Under the pieces are notes generated by a model. The model had not been told where the DNA came from. It saw only the letters and a list, made by a program, of their open reading frames with translations, and ran no database searches. A stretch of DNA of 64,000 nt, taken from positions 62,001 through 126,000 of the forward strand of contig CANMVS010000002.1 of NCBI GenBank assembly GCA_947501445.1. Reading direction: 5' to 3'. This stretch comes from an uncultured Rhizobiaceae group bacterium. GTDB taxonomy: Bacteria; Pseudomonadota; Alphaproteobacteria; Rhizobiales; Rhizobiaceae. Position numbers and translations under genes: made by a program. Position 1 is the stretch's first letter; each line of letters begins with the position of its first letter. Below are positions 52,491 to 62,303 of the stretch, piece by piece.

Positions 52491-54419
52491 TTGGCCGAAA
52501 GAAAAAGTCGCACGGGTCACAGCAAAACCAAGACAGCCAATCCGGCGAGCAAAGCCAAACAGAGCACGGCCAAACCTGAAGTTACTGAACCTCAGCCTGA
52601 CACCGCAAACAATGAATACCTCAACAACCTGGCCGCCGCTGAGCCCTTTATAGTCAAGGATCCGGAAGCCATGGCCCGCAATATGGCCCATATGGTCGAA
52701 GAATTGGGCAAGGCTGCAACCGCATGGGTAACACCACGTGAAACGGGTGAAAAAACCGACAGCCTGTCCGGTCCCGCAACGGACATGGTCAAGACATTCT
52801 CGAAATTGTCGGAATATTGGCTATCGGATCCCAAACGGACAGTCGAAGCTCAAACCCACCTGTTGACCAGCTATTTCGACATCTGGTCGAATTCGATTCG
52901 CAAGATTTCCGGTGAGACCTCCGTGGATCCGGCCGAAAGTCATCTGGACGATAAACGTTTCAAGGATGAGGATTGGCAGAATAACGCCTTTTTCAGCTTT
53001 ATGCGTCAGGCCTATTGGGTCACGACCGACTGGGCCGACAAGCTTGTCAAAGATGCCGATGGCCTTGATCCTCATACCAGGCACAAGGCGGAATTTTATG
53101 TCAAACAACTTACCAGCGCCCTGTCCCCATCCAACTTCATCCTGACCAATCCGGAAGTTTACAAGGAAACGGTTGCAGAAAGCGGCGAAAATCTGGTGCG
53201 TGGCATGCGTATGCTCGCGGAAGATATTGAAGCCGGTCGCGGCGATCTGCGGGTGCGCCAATCCGACAACAGCAAATTTGCCGTTGGCGAAAATATGGCT
53301 ATGACACCCGGCAAAGTCGTTGCTCAAAGTGAAGTTTGTCAGATCATACAATATGCAGCGGCCACCAGTGATGTCCTGAAACGCCCTTTGCTGATCTGCC
53401 CTCCCTGGATCAACAAATTCTATATACTCGACCTCAACCCGCAAAAGTCATTCATTAAATGGGCTGTCGAACAGGGACATACGGTATTCATCATATCCTG
53501 GGTCAATCCGGATGAGCGCCATGCGCAAAAGGACTGGGAAGCCTATGGGCGCGAAGGTATTGGATTTGCGCTGGATACCATTGAAAAGGCAACCGGGGAA
53601 AAACAGGTTAATGCTATTGGCTATTGTGTCGGTGGAACACTGCTTGCGGCAACTCTGGCACTATTCGCCCAGGAAGATGATCAGCGCATTGCATCGGCCA
53701 CATTCTTCACCACACAGGTGGATTTTGTCCATGCCGGAGATCTGATGGTCTTTGCAGATGCCGAGAATATTGATTCCATTGAAGACAACATGAAAGAACA
53801 TGGTTATCTGGATGGTTCGAAGATGGCGACAGCCTTCAACATGCTGCGCGCCTCCGAGCTTATCTGGCCTTATGTCGTCAATAATTACCTCAAGGGAAAG
53901 GAGCCCATGCCCTTTGATCTGCTCTATTGGAATTCAGATTCAACTCGCATGCCGGCGGCCAATCATTCCTATTACCTGCGTAATTGCTATCTGGAGAATA
54001 ATCTTTCAAATGACCGCATGGTTCTGGGTGGCAAGACGATATCACTCAAGGATGTGAAGATACCGGTTTATAATCTGGCAGCCCGCGAAGATCATATTGC
54101 GCCTGCCCGATCAGTCTTTATCGGTTGCGATTCATTTGGCGGTGATGTGACCTATGTCATGTCCGGTTCGGGACATATTGCCGGGGTCGTAAACCCTCCG
54201 GAAAAGAAAAAATATCAATATTGGACCGGCGCCAAACCCGAAGGTGAATTTGAGGACTGGGTTTCCAATGCGAAAGAACATCCCGGTTCCTGGTGGCCCC
54301 ATTGGCACGCATGGATTAAAAAGCAGGACAAACAGACCACACACGCACGTGTCCCCGGCGGTGATAAACTCAATTCCATTGAAGACGCGCCGGGAAGTTT
54401 TGTGCGGGTACGCGTCTAG
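52491..54419 (+). CDS. phaC: Class I poly(3-hydroxyalkanoate) synthase
   Basis: A protein of 642 residues. The alpha/beta-hydrolase core has the synthase lipase-like box IGYCVGGTLLA with catalytic Cys379, the catalytic Asp in AAREDHIAPARS and His in SGSGHIAGVVN. LICPPWINKFYILDL and WVNPDERHAQKDWE are family hallmarks. It polymerises 3-hydroxyacyl-CoA into storage granules. A TTG start at 52491 is indicated by GAGGAGG at the right distance and no nearer ATG. A ~50-residue Lys/Ala-rich N-terminal extension precedes the conserved region. Confidence 0.95.
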   Translation: MAERKSRTGHSKTKTANPASKAKQSTAKPEVTEPQPDTANNEYLNNLAAAEPFIVKDPEAMARNMAHMVEELGKAATAWVTPRETGEKTDSLSGPATDMVKTFSKLSEYWLSDPKRTVEAQTHLLTSYFDIWSNSIRKISGETSVDPAESHLDDKRFKDEDWQNNAFFSFMRQAYWVTTDWADKLVKDADGLDPHTRHKAEFYVKQLTSALSPSNFILTNPEVYKETVAESGENLVRGMRMLAEDIEAGRGDLRVRQSDNSKFAVGENMAMTPGKVVAQSEVCQIIQYAAATSDVLKRPLLICPPWINKFYILDLNPQKSFIKWAVEQGHTVFIISWVNPDERHAQKDWEAYGREGIGFALDTIEKATGEKQVNAIGYCVGGTLLAATLALFAQEDDQRIASATFFTTQVDFVHAGDLMVFADAENIDSIEDNMKEHGYLDGSKMATAFNMLRASELIWPYVVNNYLKGKEPMPFDLLYWNSDSTRMPAANHSYYLRNCYLENNLSNDRMVLGGKTISLKDVKIPVYNLAAREDHIAPARSVFIGCDSFGGDVTYVMSGSGHIAGVVNPPEKKKYQYWTGAKPEGEFEDWVSNAKEHPGSWWPHWHAWIKKQDKQTTHARVPGGDKLNSIEDAPGSFVRVRV

Positions 54420-54550
54420 GCACTGTCTTGTGTCGGGCAGACCGCTGCAACAGGGGTGCAGTTATTCCTTAAACTTATCGCACCTTTATCCCATCGTTTT
54501 CCGCTGCATTCAATTATCCATAACAATGCGTCTTTATCCAAGAGCCACCG

Positions 54551-55261
54551 ATGAAATTTGCCACTCCCCTCGTTCCGGCCACCCTGATCAAGCGGTACAA
54601 GCGTTTTCTGTTTGACGCGACGCTGGAAGACGGAACCGCCATTACCGGTTCATGTCCCAATACCGGGTCAATGCTCGGCCTGACCACACCCGGTTCACGC
54701 ATTTGGCTTTCGGAACACGATAGTCCGACACGCAAATATAAACACGCATTTGAACTCATCGAGGTGGATGACGTCACCGTGGGCATCAATACCGGCCTGC
54801 CCAACAAAATTGTCGAGGAAGCGATCAGACAGGAGAAAATTGAACCACTGCGCGGATATGAGACACTTCAACGCGAACAAAAATACGGCAGGAATTCGCG
54901 GATTGATCTGTTGCTCACAGACGCTGATCGTCCGCCTGCCTATGTCGAGGTTAAAAATGTTCATTTCACCCGTCAGCGTGATCTGGCGGAGTTTCCCGAT
55001 AGTCCGACCCAAAGAGGGGCAAAACACCTCGAAGAGCTTGGAGACATGGTAGAAGCTGGAAATCGCGGTGTAATGGTCTATCTTGTGCAACGATCTGACT
55101 GTAAAAGATTGAAAATCTGCCGCGACCTCGATAGCAATTATGCAAAGGCATTTGACAGGGCAATCGAACGTGGTGTTGAAGCGCTGGCGGTGCGATGCCA
55201 CATAACGCACCATGAAATTAGCTTTGATGGATTGATACCGATCGACGAGCCGGGTTTGTGA
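54551..55261 (+). CDS. sfsA: SfsA family protein (DNA/RNA nuclease SfsA)
   Basis: A protein of 236 residues covering the whole SfsA family: [28 protein letters not shown]-type [24 protein letters not shown], the nuclease-like NSRIDLLL and YVEVKNVHF, and [16 protein letters not shown]. The E-x-K (EVKN) motif resembles a PD-(D/E)xK active site. Biological role is poorly defined; E. coli SfsA was found by effects on maltose metabolism. It is followed 9 bp later by map. Confidence 0.95.
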   Translation: MKFATPLVPATLIKRYKRFLFDATLEDGTAITGSCPNTGSMLGLTTPGSRIWLSEHDSPTRKYKHAFELIEVDDVTVGINTGLPNKIVEEAIRQEKIEPLRGYETLQREQKYGRNSRIDLLLTDADRPPAYVEVKNVHFTRQRDLAEFPDSPTQRGAKHLEELGDMVEAGNRGVMVYLVQRSDCKRLKICRDLDSNYAKAFDRAIERGVEALAVRCHITHHEISFDGLIPIDEPGL

Positions 55262-55270
55262 GGAAAAGTT

Positions 55271-56107
55271 TTGGTTAGCTACATTGATGCCATTGCGGCA
55301 CCACATAAGAATAACGGTCAGGTAAAACTGCACGGGCCTGAAGGATTTGCCGGGATGCGTGAAGCCGGTCAATTGACCGCCCGCTGCCTGGATGAACTGG
55401 TTCCGATGGTTGCACCAGGTGTCAGCACACAGGCCATCGACCGTTTCGTCTTCGAATTCGGCATGGACCATGGTGCGGTGCCAGCAACGCTTAACTACCG
55501 TGGCTACACCAATTCAAGCTGCACCTCGATAAACCATGTTGTGTGTCATGGCATCCCAAACAGCAAACCGCTGCGTGAGGGTGACATCGTCAATATTGAC
55601 GTTACATTTGTGCTTAATGGCTGGCACGGCGATTCCAGCCGCATGTATCCGGTCGGTGAAGTCAAACGCGCAGCGACCCGGTTGATGGAAGTCACGCACA
55701 AATCGCTGATGCTGGCCATTGAGGCCGTGAAGCCCGGTGCCCGCACCGGCGCCATAGGTGAGGCTATTCAACGCTACGCCGAGGCGCAACGATGCTCAGT
55801 CGTGCGCGATTTTTGCGGCCATGGTCTGGGGCAGTTGTTCCATGACGTTCCCAATATCCTTCACTACGGTCGGGCCCATGAGGGCGTTGAACTGCGTGAA
55901 GGCATGATTTTCACCATCGAACCGATGATCAATCTTGGCAAGCCTCATGTGAAGGTCCTGTCAGACGGCTGGACAGCGGTGACACGTGACCGCTCGCTCA
56001 CCGCCCAGTATGAGCATTCTATTGGCGTTACAGCAGACAGTTGTGAAATTTTCACACTGTCACCAGCCGGACAATTTGCCCCCGGCCTGACGATAACCGA
56101 TAGCTAG
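55271..56107 (+). CDS. map: Methionine aminopeptidase, type I
   Basis: A protein of 278 residues. Metal ligands are D in IVNIDVTFVLNGWHGDSSRM (two Asp), H in FCGHGLGQLFH, E in FTIEPMIN and E in QYEHSIGVT. It removes initiator Met from new proteins. A TTG start with AGGAAAAG upstream is the only start that keeps the N-terminal region; the next is well inside the fold. It sits between sfsA and radC. Confidence 0.95.
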   Translation: MVSYIDAIAAPHKNNGQVKLHGPEGFAGMREAGQLTARCLDELVPMVAPGVSTQAIDRFVFEFGMDHGAVPATLNYRGYTNSSCTSINHVVCHGIPNSKPLREGDIVNIDVTFVLNGWHGDSSRMYPVGEVKRAATRLMEVTHKSLMLAIEAVKPGARTGAIGEAIQRYAEAQRCSVVRDFCGHGLGQLFHDVPNILHYGRAHEGVELREGMIFTIEPMINLGKPHVKVLSDGWTAVTRDRSLTAQYEHSIGVTADSCEIFTLSPAGQFAPGLTITDS

Positions 56108-56122
56108 CGTCAGGAGAGTTCA

Positions 56123-56812
56123 CTGTCCGAGCCGGAAAACAAAGCCCATTACGCTGGCCACAGAGATCGGTTGCGCCAACGGTTTCGCGATTCCGGGCAT
56201 TCGGCCCTTGCCGATTATGAATTGCTGGAACTCCTGCTCTTTCGACTGATCCCGCGCAAGGATACCAAACCGGTAGCCAAGGCTTTGTTGGCCAGATTTG
56301 GCTCCCTGTCAGAAGTGATGGGCGCGCCTGCGCACCTCATTTGCGAGGTACCAGGTATCGGCGAAACTGTTGCCAACGATCTCAAGGTTGTCTCTGCATT
56401 GACACAGCGCATGTTGCAGGGTGATCTGGTCAACAGGCCTGTCCTGGCCTCCTGGTCATCCGTTGTGGACTATTGCCAGATGGCCATGGCCTATGAGCGG
56501 CGCGAGCAATTCCGAATTCTGTTTCTGGACAAGAAAAACGCGCTGATCGCAGATGAAGTGCAGCAAAGCGGAACGGTCGACCATACGCCGGTCTATCCCC
56601 GTGAAGTTGTCAGACGGGCATTGGAGCTCTCGGCAACAGCACTTATTCTTGTTCACAATCATCCGTCCGGCGACACGACACCATCGCGCGCAGATATTCA
56701 AATGACCCATAAAATCATTGAGGCAGCCACACCGCTGGGCATCACAGTGCACGATCACATCATTATTGGTCGTGAAGAACACAGCAGCCTGAAGGGCTTG
56801 TCACTGATCTGA
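56123..56812 (+). CDS. radC: RadC family JAB-domain protein, probable CTG start
   Basis: A protein of about 229 residues. The N-terminal helix-hairpin-helix is around [20 protein letters not shown]; the C-terminal JAMM/JAB metal motif is [20 protein letters not shown] with an upstream Glu. The role of RadC in repair is uncertain. Start choice: conserved [13 protein letters not shown] sequence lies upstream of the first TTG (56171). No ATG, GTG or TTG is in frame between the map stop codon and that TTG, but a CTG at 56123 has GGAGAG 4-5 nt upstream and would include it. The start is therefore probably CTG. Confidence 0.88.
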   Translation: MSEPENKAHYAGHRDRLRQRFRDSGHSALADYELLELLLFRLIPRKDTKPVAKALLARFGSLSEVMGAPAHLICEVPGIGETVANDLKVVSALTQRMLQGDLVNRPVLASWSSVVDYCQMAMAYERREQFRILFLDKKNALIADEVQQSGTVDHTPVYPREVVRRALELSATALILVHNHPSGDTTPSRADIQMTHKIIEAATPLGITVHDHIIIGREEHSSLKGLSLI

Positions 56813-56972
56813 TTGATAGGGACCGCCAAAACCTGAATTGCCATAGTCGGGTGGAGGCACCTGCGGGCCATATCATGTTTTGCCGGTCGCCTATATCGGT
56901 GAAAAGACGGGATGCAGCCACTGTGCAGCCGACTCGAAAACAGCTGCCCAAAAATAGCCAGCCATGGGGCGC

Positions 56973-58046
56973 TTATCTGTCAGTCACTTGAGATTGACGT
57001 GTGAAGGATGGCAATTCGCCAAAATGCCGCCGATACTGGTGTGAGAAATGGCTCCAGTCCCAAAAGCCATGTTCAGCTGCGATATCTCCTATGGAACGAT
57101 CAGCAAAAGCCTGATCCGCCAATTTGCGCTTGACATCATGCAGTCTCATAATGCGCAGATATGCCAATGGTCCCATCGAAACATGCGTCGAAAATGCCTG
57201 CTCAACCGACCGTTTGGAGGCGCGGCCCATTGTAGTGACCCGTGAGACATTTTCAATCGATGCAGCCTCTGTCTGGAACCCGCTCTTGCAGCGCTGAAAC
57301 CGATCATAGGCAGGCGTTCCGCAAAGCCCATCCCTGACCGCTGCGCTGCTCCATTCCAGCGACAATTTCGATGCTATTCCTGCCGCCAATGCCTGGCCAA
57401 GAACCGTTTCCGATACCTGTGCGTCAGTTTGCGCGATCCCTTCCAGCGCTGATACCGCGTCTTCCCGCAACCTGTCTGGAAGACGGCCTGCACGTAAAAA
57501 ACCGACGCTGTCTGTCAGGTCATCCAGCCAATCAAGAACCATGGGGGACAGGCCCGATTGCCGCAGGAACATGTCGCGCCGTATCGTGATAGCCATCACC
57601 GCGCCGTTCAGGGGGCTGGTCACGTGGAGATTTCCAGACGGTGGGAGAATAAACACATCGTTTTTTGTCAGCGGGCGCCCATTGACAAAAAATGCGCCCC
57701 CATCACTCAGGATCACGCCGAATGAGAGATGACCGGGTGATCCACCGACCTCCTGCTCAAGTGCCTGATTGCAGTACTCCATGTGAATGGCGACATCATC
57801 GCCCAGGAAAGCCGATAGAAATCGGCCCTGAAATGCACCCGGTGTCAATTGCAGATACGATTGGTCGTGGCCGACAAGCTGTTCGGACTGTTGATCAAAA
57901 TCCTCATAGACATTGTTCAGCAGCGAGGCATTCCTTGCGCCAATCTCGCATGAGGGGAACCAACGCATTGAAGTTAAATCACTTTTCAAAAGACTGCCCG
58001 TCATTTCACTTGCGTTTGACGCGTAACAGCACCCGCCATTGATCAT
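56973..58046 (-). CDS. AraC family transcriptional regulator
   Basis: A protein of up to 357 residues. The N-terminal two-thirds are a cupin-like sensor (AFQGRFLSAFLGDDVAIHME, GAFFVNGRPLTKNDVFILPP). The C-terminal AraC DNA-binding domain has RASKRSVEQAFSTHVSMGPL and IGDIAAEHGFWDWSHFSHQY. It diverges from an exported alpha/beta hydrolase, its likely target. No start has a good ribosome-binding site; ATGs at 58046 and 58004 are both possible, the latter leaving more room for a promoter. Confidence 0.82.
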   Translation of the reverse strand: MINGGCCYASNASEMTGSLLKSDLTSMRWFPSCEIGARNASLLNNVYEDFDQQSEQLVGHDQSYLQLTPGAFQGRFLSAFLGDDVAIHMEYCNQALEQEVGGSPGHLSFGVILSDGGAFFVNGRPLTKNDVFILPPSGNLHVTSPLNGAVMAITIRRDMFLRQSGLSPMVLDWLDDLTDSVGFLRAGRLPDRLREDAVSALEGIAQTDAQVSETVLGQALAAGIASKLSLEWSSAAVRDGLCGTPAYDRFQRCKSGFQTEAASIENVSRVTTMGRASKRSVEQAFSTHVSMGPLAYLRIMRLHDVKRKLADQAFADRSIGDIAAEHGFWDWSHFSHQYRRHFGELPSFTRQSQVTDR

Positions 58047-58094
58047 TTATAGTGAGATTAACCCAATTGGGACCAATCAAAAAGGGAGAGCAAA

Positions 58095-58937
58095 ATGTTC
58101 GCTAGATTCTTGACGGCCGCAGCCTTGATCCTCGCAACCTCTGCACAGGCGCAGGAGCGCTGGATGACGATCCCGCCAGCTGAAAAAATGCCAGCAGCTG
58201 TCTCAAGTGGTACTTCAACGATTAACGGTATCGATATGTACCACGCGACCTATGGTGATGACGACGGCACGCCCATACTGATGATCCACGGTGGACTGGC
58301 ACACGGTGACATCTGGAGCGCGCAAGTTGCTGACCTCATGAAGGACTACAAGGTCATTGTCGCCGACACCCGCGGCCATGGTCGATCCACAAATGATGGC
58401 AGCGATTATAGTTATACGCTGCTGGCAGCAGATTATCTGGCTCTGCTGGATCATCTTGATGTTGAAAAAGTTCATCTGGTCGGCTGGTCGGACGGTGCCA
58501 ATATCGGTTACTCGATTTCCCAAACCAACCCTGAGCGGTTGGCAAGCCACTTCGCTCACGCTGGCAACATTACATTGGATGGTGTTGATCCAAATGCCGA
58601 GACCAATGAAGTTTTTGGGGGTTATGTTGGAACGATGGCCGCTGACTACGCCGCAATGTCTCCAACGCCGGATGGGTTCGAAGGCTTTGTAAATGACGTT
58701 GTGACCATGTGGGGAACGTCGAAACCAGGCGGTGTGGACGCGCTAAAATCCGTGACAGTACCGACCTTGGTTGTTCAAAGTGAATATGATGAGGCGATCC
58801 TTATGGATCACTCCAAAAAAATTGCAACGCTAATACCATCTGCTGATTTGTTGATTCTGGAAGACGTCAGTCATTTTGCACCGTTCCAGGCACCTGATCA
58901 GTACACTGCTGCCATTCGCTCATTTATTGAGCAGTAG
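58095..58937 (+). CDS. Exported alpha/beta hydrolase
   Basis: A protein of 280 residues with a Sec signal (FLTAAALILATSAQAQ). The fold's oxyanion stretch is ILMIHGGLAHGDIWS, the nucleophile elbow is LVGWSDGANIGY, the acid is in VQSEYDEAILMDHS and the His in LEDVSHFAPFQAP. It probably acts in the periplasm on an ester or lactone. GGGAG lies 7 nt before the ATG. It diverges from an AraC regulator and is followed by a stem-loop. Confidence 0.85.
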   Translation: MFARFLTAAALILATSAQAQERWMTIPPAEKMPAAVSSGTSTINGIDMYHATYGDDDGTPILMIHGGLAHGDIWSAQVADLMKDYKVIVADTRGHGRSTNDGSDYSYTLLAADYLALLDHLDVEKVHLVGWSDGANIGYSISQTNPERLASHFAHAGNITLDGVDPNAETNEVFGGYVGTMAADYAAMSPTPDGFEGFVNDVVTMWGTSKPGGVDALKSVTVPTLVVQSEYDEAILMDHSKKIATLIPSADLLILEDVSHFAPFQAPDQYTAAIRSFIEQ

Positions 58938-58971
58938 TCCAGAGTTTACGTCAGATCCAACCCGGATCAAA

Positions 58972-58998
58972 CCGCCTGGCTCTTGCGAAGCCAGGTGG
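58972..58998. terminator. Stem-loop after the alpha/beta hydrolase gene
   Basis: CCGCCTGGCT and AGCCAGGTGG form a 10-bp stem (one G-U pair) around a 7-nt loop, about 35 bp after the hydrolase stop and before the convergent NTF2-like gene. There is no clear T-run, so termination would be weak or bidirectional. Confidence 0.5.
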
Positions 58999-59054
58999 CC
59001 TTGGGCGTTAACCCGATGATTGAAAAGCCATGCCAGGTACAATGGCTTCAGATG

Positions 59055-59429
59055 CTAAAGTTCAGAAATATCTGCGAAGACCCGGTAGTCAATAACCTGC
59101 CCCTTTTCCATCGTCAAAATAGTGGCAAAGGGTATGGATAATCTGGTGGCATCGAGCCTTGTGTATAGAACGCTGCCGGCACAAATTGTATGATGATCAT
59201 GCACCCACAGATCATCAATTGTGTGGGACATATCTGCAATTGTCTCAAAGAAAGCCTCATTGGCCCCTATCACCCGATCACGACCCCTGACCGGTTCAAA
59301 ATTACCCAGTTGAAAAACAACTTTCTCGTCCAGAAAGACACCCAGTGCCTGTGCATCACGTTCATCAATGACGCGGTACATCGCATGCACCAAATCGCTT
59401 TGCTGCTGGCTATGGAGGTTCACATTCAT
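59055..59429 (-). CDS. SnoaL/NTF2-like protein (nuclear transport factor 2 fold)
   Basis: A protein of 124 residues with the cone-shaped NTF2-like fold pattern: VHAMYRVIDERDAQALGVFL, DEKVVFQLGNFEPVRGRDRV, GANEAFFETI, then the strand pairs HDHHTICAGSVLYTRLDATR and LTMEKGQVIDYRVFADISEL. Members bind or convert small hydrophobic molecules, and several are uncharacterised. Located convergent with the alpha/beta hydrolase; no partner is evident. Confidence 0.75.
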   Translation of the reverse strand: MNVNLHSQQQSDLVHAMYRVIDERDAQALGVFLDEKVVFQLGNFEPVRGRDRVIGANEAFFETIADMSHTIDDLWVHDHHTICAGSVLYTRLDATRLSIPFATILTMEKGQVIDYRVFADISEL

Positions 59430-59635
59430 TTGTCTGATCCCTTGCTGTCAGATTGTTGAACGGTCTCGCTGCTGTTTGATGAATATGCACATTGGCGAGC
59501 CCGATCCTGTGCCGCCAATGTAATTTGTTTCCCGTTTCGCGATAATGCCGCGATATGGAAACGCATGGGTGAGTTTTTATTGACTATTGGGGAGATGTGA
59601 TTGACTCAAATCGGTGTACTCAAATTCCGATGACA

Positions 59636-60235
59636 TCACGCATCAATGAGAAATTCGCAACGCAGATCGGCAGCCCGGTTGCACCGTTGGCGAACCTGAA
59701 CACCCGTTACTGCGGACAGGAACGATTCCACTGCGCCACAAACACAAGGTTCCTGCCGCACGGCGCGCCCAAGCGGACAGCTGAAACTTCTCAACACCGA
59801 ACCCTGCGGCGTCTGTTCAACATCTGTATTGGCGCCCAGGGAATCCAAAAAAGCTCTGGCTGCTTCCAGGCGACCCTGACTGCTCAATTCCGGGTTGATC
59901 CCGACAGCAGCAGCCATGGATTTACCAACAGAGACCATCAGTTGCTCAACTTGCTCGGCAGACATTTCTGTTGAGACCGCCTGCACCAGGGCCTCTGCAA
60001 AAGCGGGGTAGGCTTTGGAGGCCAAATCTTCAGTGCCTGACAAAACGCGATACTCAAGTGCCGGTTTTCCAACACGTTTTGCCTTGCGTTCCCTCCCTTC
60101 AATAATACCTTCAGCCTCAAGCTGGCGCAGCGGAACAATGATTGCATTGCGCGTTACATCCAACAGGCCCGCCAATTCAGATGCGGTCAAAGCCTCTTTT
60201 CTCAACAATGCAATGATAGAATTTCTCGTCGACAT
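59636..60235 (-). CDS. Winged-helix regulator with C-terminal cysteine cluster (SufR-like, putative Fe-S)
   Basis: A protein of 199 residues. An N-terminal winged helix (MSTRNSIIALLRKEALTASE, LLDVTRNAIIVPLRQLEAEG) is followed by a wing rich in basic residues. The C-terminal part has cysteines in FSCPLGRAVRQEPCVCGA and, later, RQRCNRAADLRCEF, spaced like the Fe-S or metal-binding sites of SufR-type and related regulators. It diverges from a catalase-family peroxidase gene with a 30-bp palindrome between them. It probably controls that gene in response to redox state or iron (inference). Confidence 0.75.
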   Translation of the reverse strand: MSTRNSIIALLRKEALTASELAGLLDVTRNAIIVPLRQLEAEGIIEGRERKAKRVGKPALEYRVLSGTEDLASKAYPAFAEALVQAVSTEMSAEQVEQLMVSVGKSMAAAVGINPELSSQGRLEAARAFLDSLGANTDVEQTPQGSVLRSFSCPLGRAVRQEPCVCGAVESFLSAVTGVQVRQRCNRAADLRCEFLIDA

Positions 60236-60304
60236 TAACGACCCTGCCCTGTTTCAACGCGGTTTTGAAAAGTACCACCGGCTTCGTCAATTTACAATTT
60301 AAAA

Positions 60305-60334
60305 CAATAATAACAATTTCTATTGTTATTATTG
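60305..60334. promoter_or_regulatory. 13-bp-arm palindrome, candidate operator
   Basis: CAATAATAACAAT and ATTGTTATTATTG form a perfect inverted repeat with a 4-nt spacer (TTCT), in the 150-bp divergent spacer between the SufR-like regulator and the catalase-family gene. The inner ACAAT/ATTGT halves resemble sites of dimeric winged-helix regulators. Confidence 0.75.
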
Positions 60335-60385
60335 ATTTTACGAGGTAATACCTAGGCCCTTGAACCGTTCGGCAAAGGAACCGCT

Positions 60386-61492
60386 ATGCAAATCATTCAT
60401 CAAAACACCGCAAGAACCCCTGCCCCGGCCGGTAGGTATGACACAGTGAAAACCCTGTGGAATATGCAGGCGCATACCATGGGTCAGACTGCCAATGCCG
60501 GACTTGTTTCATTGATCATTTTGTCCTGCACCCAGGTCTTTCCCGGCGCCGCATGGGCTGAAAATCGCATAGTGGAAACAACAGCCGAAGATACTGTAAA
60601 TGCGCTCAATGGCGTCTTTGGTCGACACCCCGGTGAACGAAGCTCACATGCCAAAGGGTTTTGCGCAGCAGGGCAATTTACACCATCGAATGAAGCAAAG
60701 GCGTTTTCAACAACGCCCCTGTTCAAACATGGTGCAACGCCCGTTACCGCACGCCTGTCAACAGGTGGAGGCAACCCGGAAGCATCCGATACAAAACGCG
60801 CCGTCCGCGGCCTCGGCGCCCGTTTTCATATCGGCGATGACGAGGAGTTGGATCTTGTATTGATATCCGCACCGACTTTCTTTGCCTCAACACCGGCACA
60901 ATTTGTGGAATTTCTAAGTGTGCGGAGAAACGACCCGGCAACCGGAAAGAAAAACAAACAGGCGATCAGGGCGTGGAACGCGGCAAACCCAAATGTGATG
61001 GCACATGTGAATTACGTTGCCCAAACACCACCACCCGCCAGCTATGCGACCACCCCCTATTTTTCGACCCACGCTTTTCTTTTTGAAAATGACAGCGGTG
61101 TAGAAAAAACGGCCAGATGGGTTGTCGAACCTGTGGCTGGTTTCAAGGGCCTGACCAGGGAACAGGAAGATAATCTGCCGAAAAATTTCCTCAAGGCAGA
61201 ATTGGCCGAACGGCTGACCAAGGGGCCTGCGCAGTGGGACATCTATCTGCAGGTCGCCCAGGACGCAGATACACGGACTGATCCCAGTGTGGCATGGCCG
61301 AACGACCGCATGAAGATCAACGTCGGCCGACTTGAACTGACACGGCTGATTGCACCGGGTGCTGACGATGATTGCGCCGGATTTATTTACGACCCGAACA
61401 CGCTGCCAACCGGGATTGAACCTACAGATGATCCAATCCTGGAAATTCGCAGCCCGGCCTATGCCGTATCGTTCAGCCGGCGTGAAGAATAA
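60386..61492 (+). CDS. Catalase-family peroxidase (SrpA-like)
   Basis: A protein of 368 residues. After a cytoplasmic basic start and a hydrophobic signal segment (ANAGLVSLIILSCTQVFPGA, then AWA) comes a compact catalase fold. The distal-His region is around HPGERSSHAKGFCAAGQF, RGLGARFHIGDDEELDLVLI is the catalase core, and the proximal heme Tyr is in the terminal SPAYAVSFSRR. Small catalase-related proteins of this type act as heme peroxidases in the periplasm. AAAGGA lies 6 nt before the ATG. It diverges from the SufR-like regulator and precedes a small gene. Confidence 0.82.
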   Translation: MQIIHQNTARTPAPAGRYDTVKTLWNMQAHTMGQTANAGLVSLIILSCTQVFPGAAWAENRIVETTAEDTVNALNGVFGRHPGERSSHAKGFCAAGQFTPSNEAKAFSTTPLFKHGATPVTARLSTGGGNPEASDTKRAVRGLGARFHIGDDEELDLVLISAPTFFASTPAQFVEFLSVRRNDPATGKKNKQAIRAWNAANPNVMAHVNYVAQTPPPASYATTPYFSTHAFLFENDSGVEKTARWVVEPVAGFKGLTREQEDNLPKNFLKAELAERLTKGPAQWDIYLQVAQDADTRTDPSVAWPNDRMKINVGRLELTRLIAPGADDDCAGFIYDPNTLPTGIEPTDDPILEIRSPAYAVSFSRREE

Positions 61493-61529
61493 AGCAAAAT
61501 AAACATCACCAACAACAAAGGAACAGAAC

Positions 61530-61751
61530 ATGAGTTGGCTACCAACCCTGAAAACCGCGACCCCCGAAGAAGGCTTTGAACTGGCATTAAAGATGAGCCG
61601 GATGGGTGTGAAATACACGCAACCGGATGACGCAGTCAGAGGCAAGCTACGTAAAGTCTACGAAAACAACGCCGACAGCCTCACACAGGCATCGCAGGTC
61701 GTCGCCATAAATTTTCAGACCGTCTCAGCCGCGAACAATTATTGGACCTAA
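61530..61751 (+). CDS. Small protein of unknown function after the catalase-family gene
   Basis: A 73-residue soluble protein, MSWLPTLKTATPEEGFELAL then KMSRMGVKYTQPDDAVRGKL, with helical character and no cysteine. AAAGGA lies 8 nt before the ATG and it starts 37 bp after the catalase-family stop codon, so it is probably co-transcribed. I do not recognise a family; a truncated gene is possible. Confidence 0.55.
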   Translation: MSWLPTLKTATPEEGFELALKMSRMGVKYTQPDDAVRGKLRKVYENNADSLTQASQVVAINFQTVSAANNYWT

Positions 61752-62303
61752 AGCCATAACCCTCAAAGCAGTCTCACAGATCCTTTGGTAATCAGACTGC
61801 AACTCAATGCATGCCATCTATACCAACGGGCATGGTGCAACCGCGTGTCATCGATCAGTTGTTGACCACAACACGGTCGATTACACCCGGTTTGCAGGGT
61901 TAAGGGCTTGAGCCGAGTCTTCAAGCGAAAAGACCCTTTCAGTGGGATAGCCTTGTTTTCCGACATCCATCAGCGCCACAATTCCGGTACCGCGCCTTTC
62001 GAATTGGGTCCTCGATGTCTGGATTTACGGTTCCACCAGAACCAGGGATGTTCAAACGAGCCGGATTAACCTGCCAACATTGATGAAAATCTTCACGGAT
62101 GAAGCATGCGAAATTGTATGTGTTCCCGACAATCCGGTGTCCACATTTGAGCCTGAGATACCGTCACAGATCGCGTCAAAATTCAGTATCGTCAAAACCT
62201 TGTATAAAAACCTGCCAGGTTTACCGGCAGTGGTTTAGCCTTGCTTTAAGCCCAATCTCTGTTAATTTTTTTCAACCTGCAATATTTGTTGAAAGGCAAT
62301 AAT
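61752..62303. other. 550-bp region without an intact gene, possible minus-strand remnant
   Basis: Minus-strand frames contain protein-like pieces in different phases: NFACFIREDFHQCWQVNPAR then LNIPGSGGTVNPDIEDPIRK, and RRGTGIVALMDVGKQGYPTE with RVFSLEDSAQALNPANRV ending at a TAA (complement of 61881). They suggest a decayed gene broken by at least one frameshift; I cannot name the family. The right end precedes the RND operon and should hold its promoter. Confidence 0.3.
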
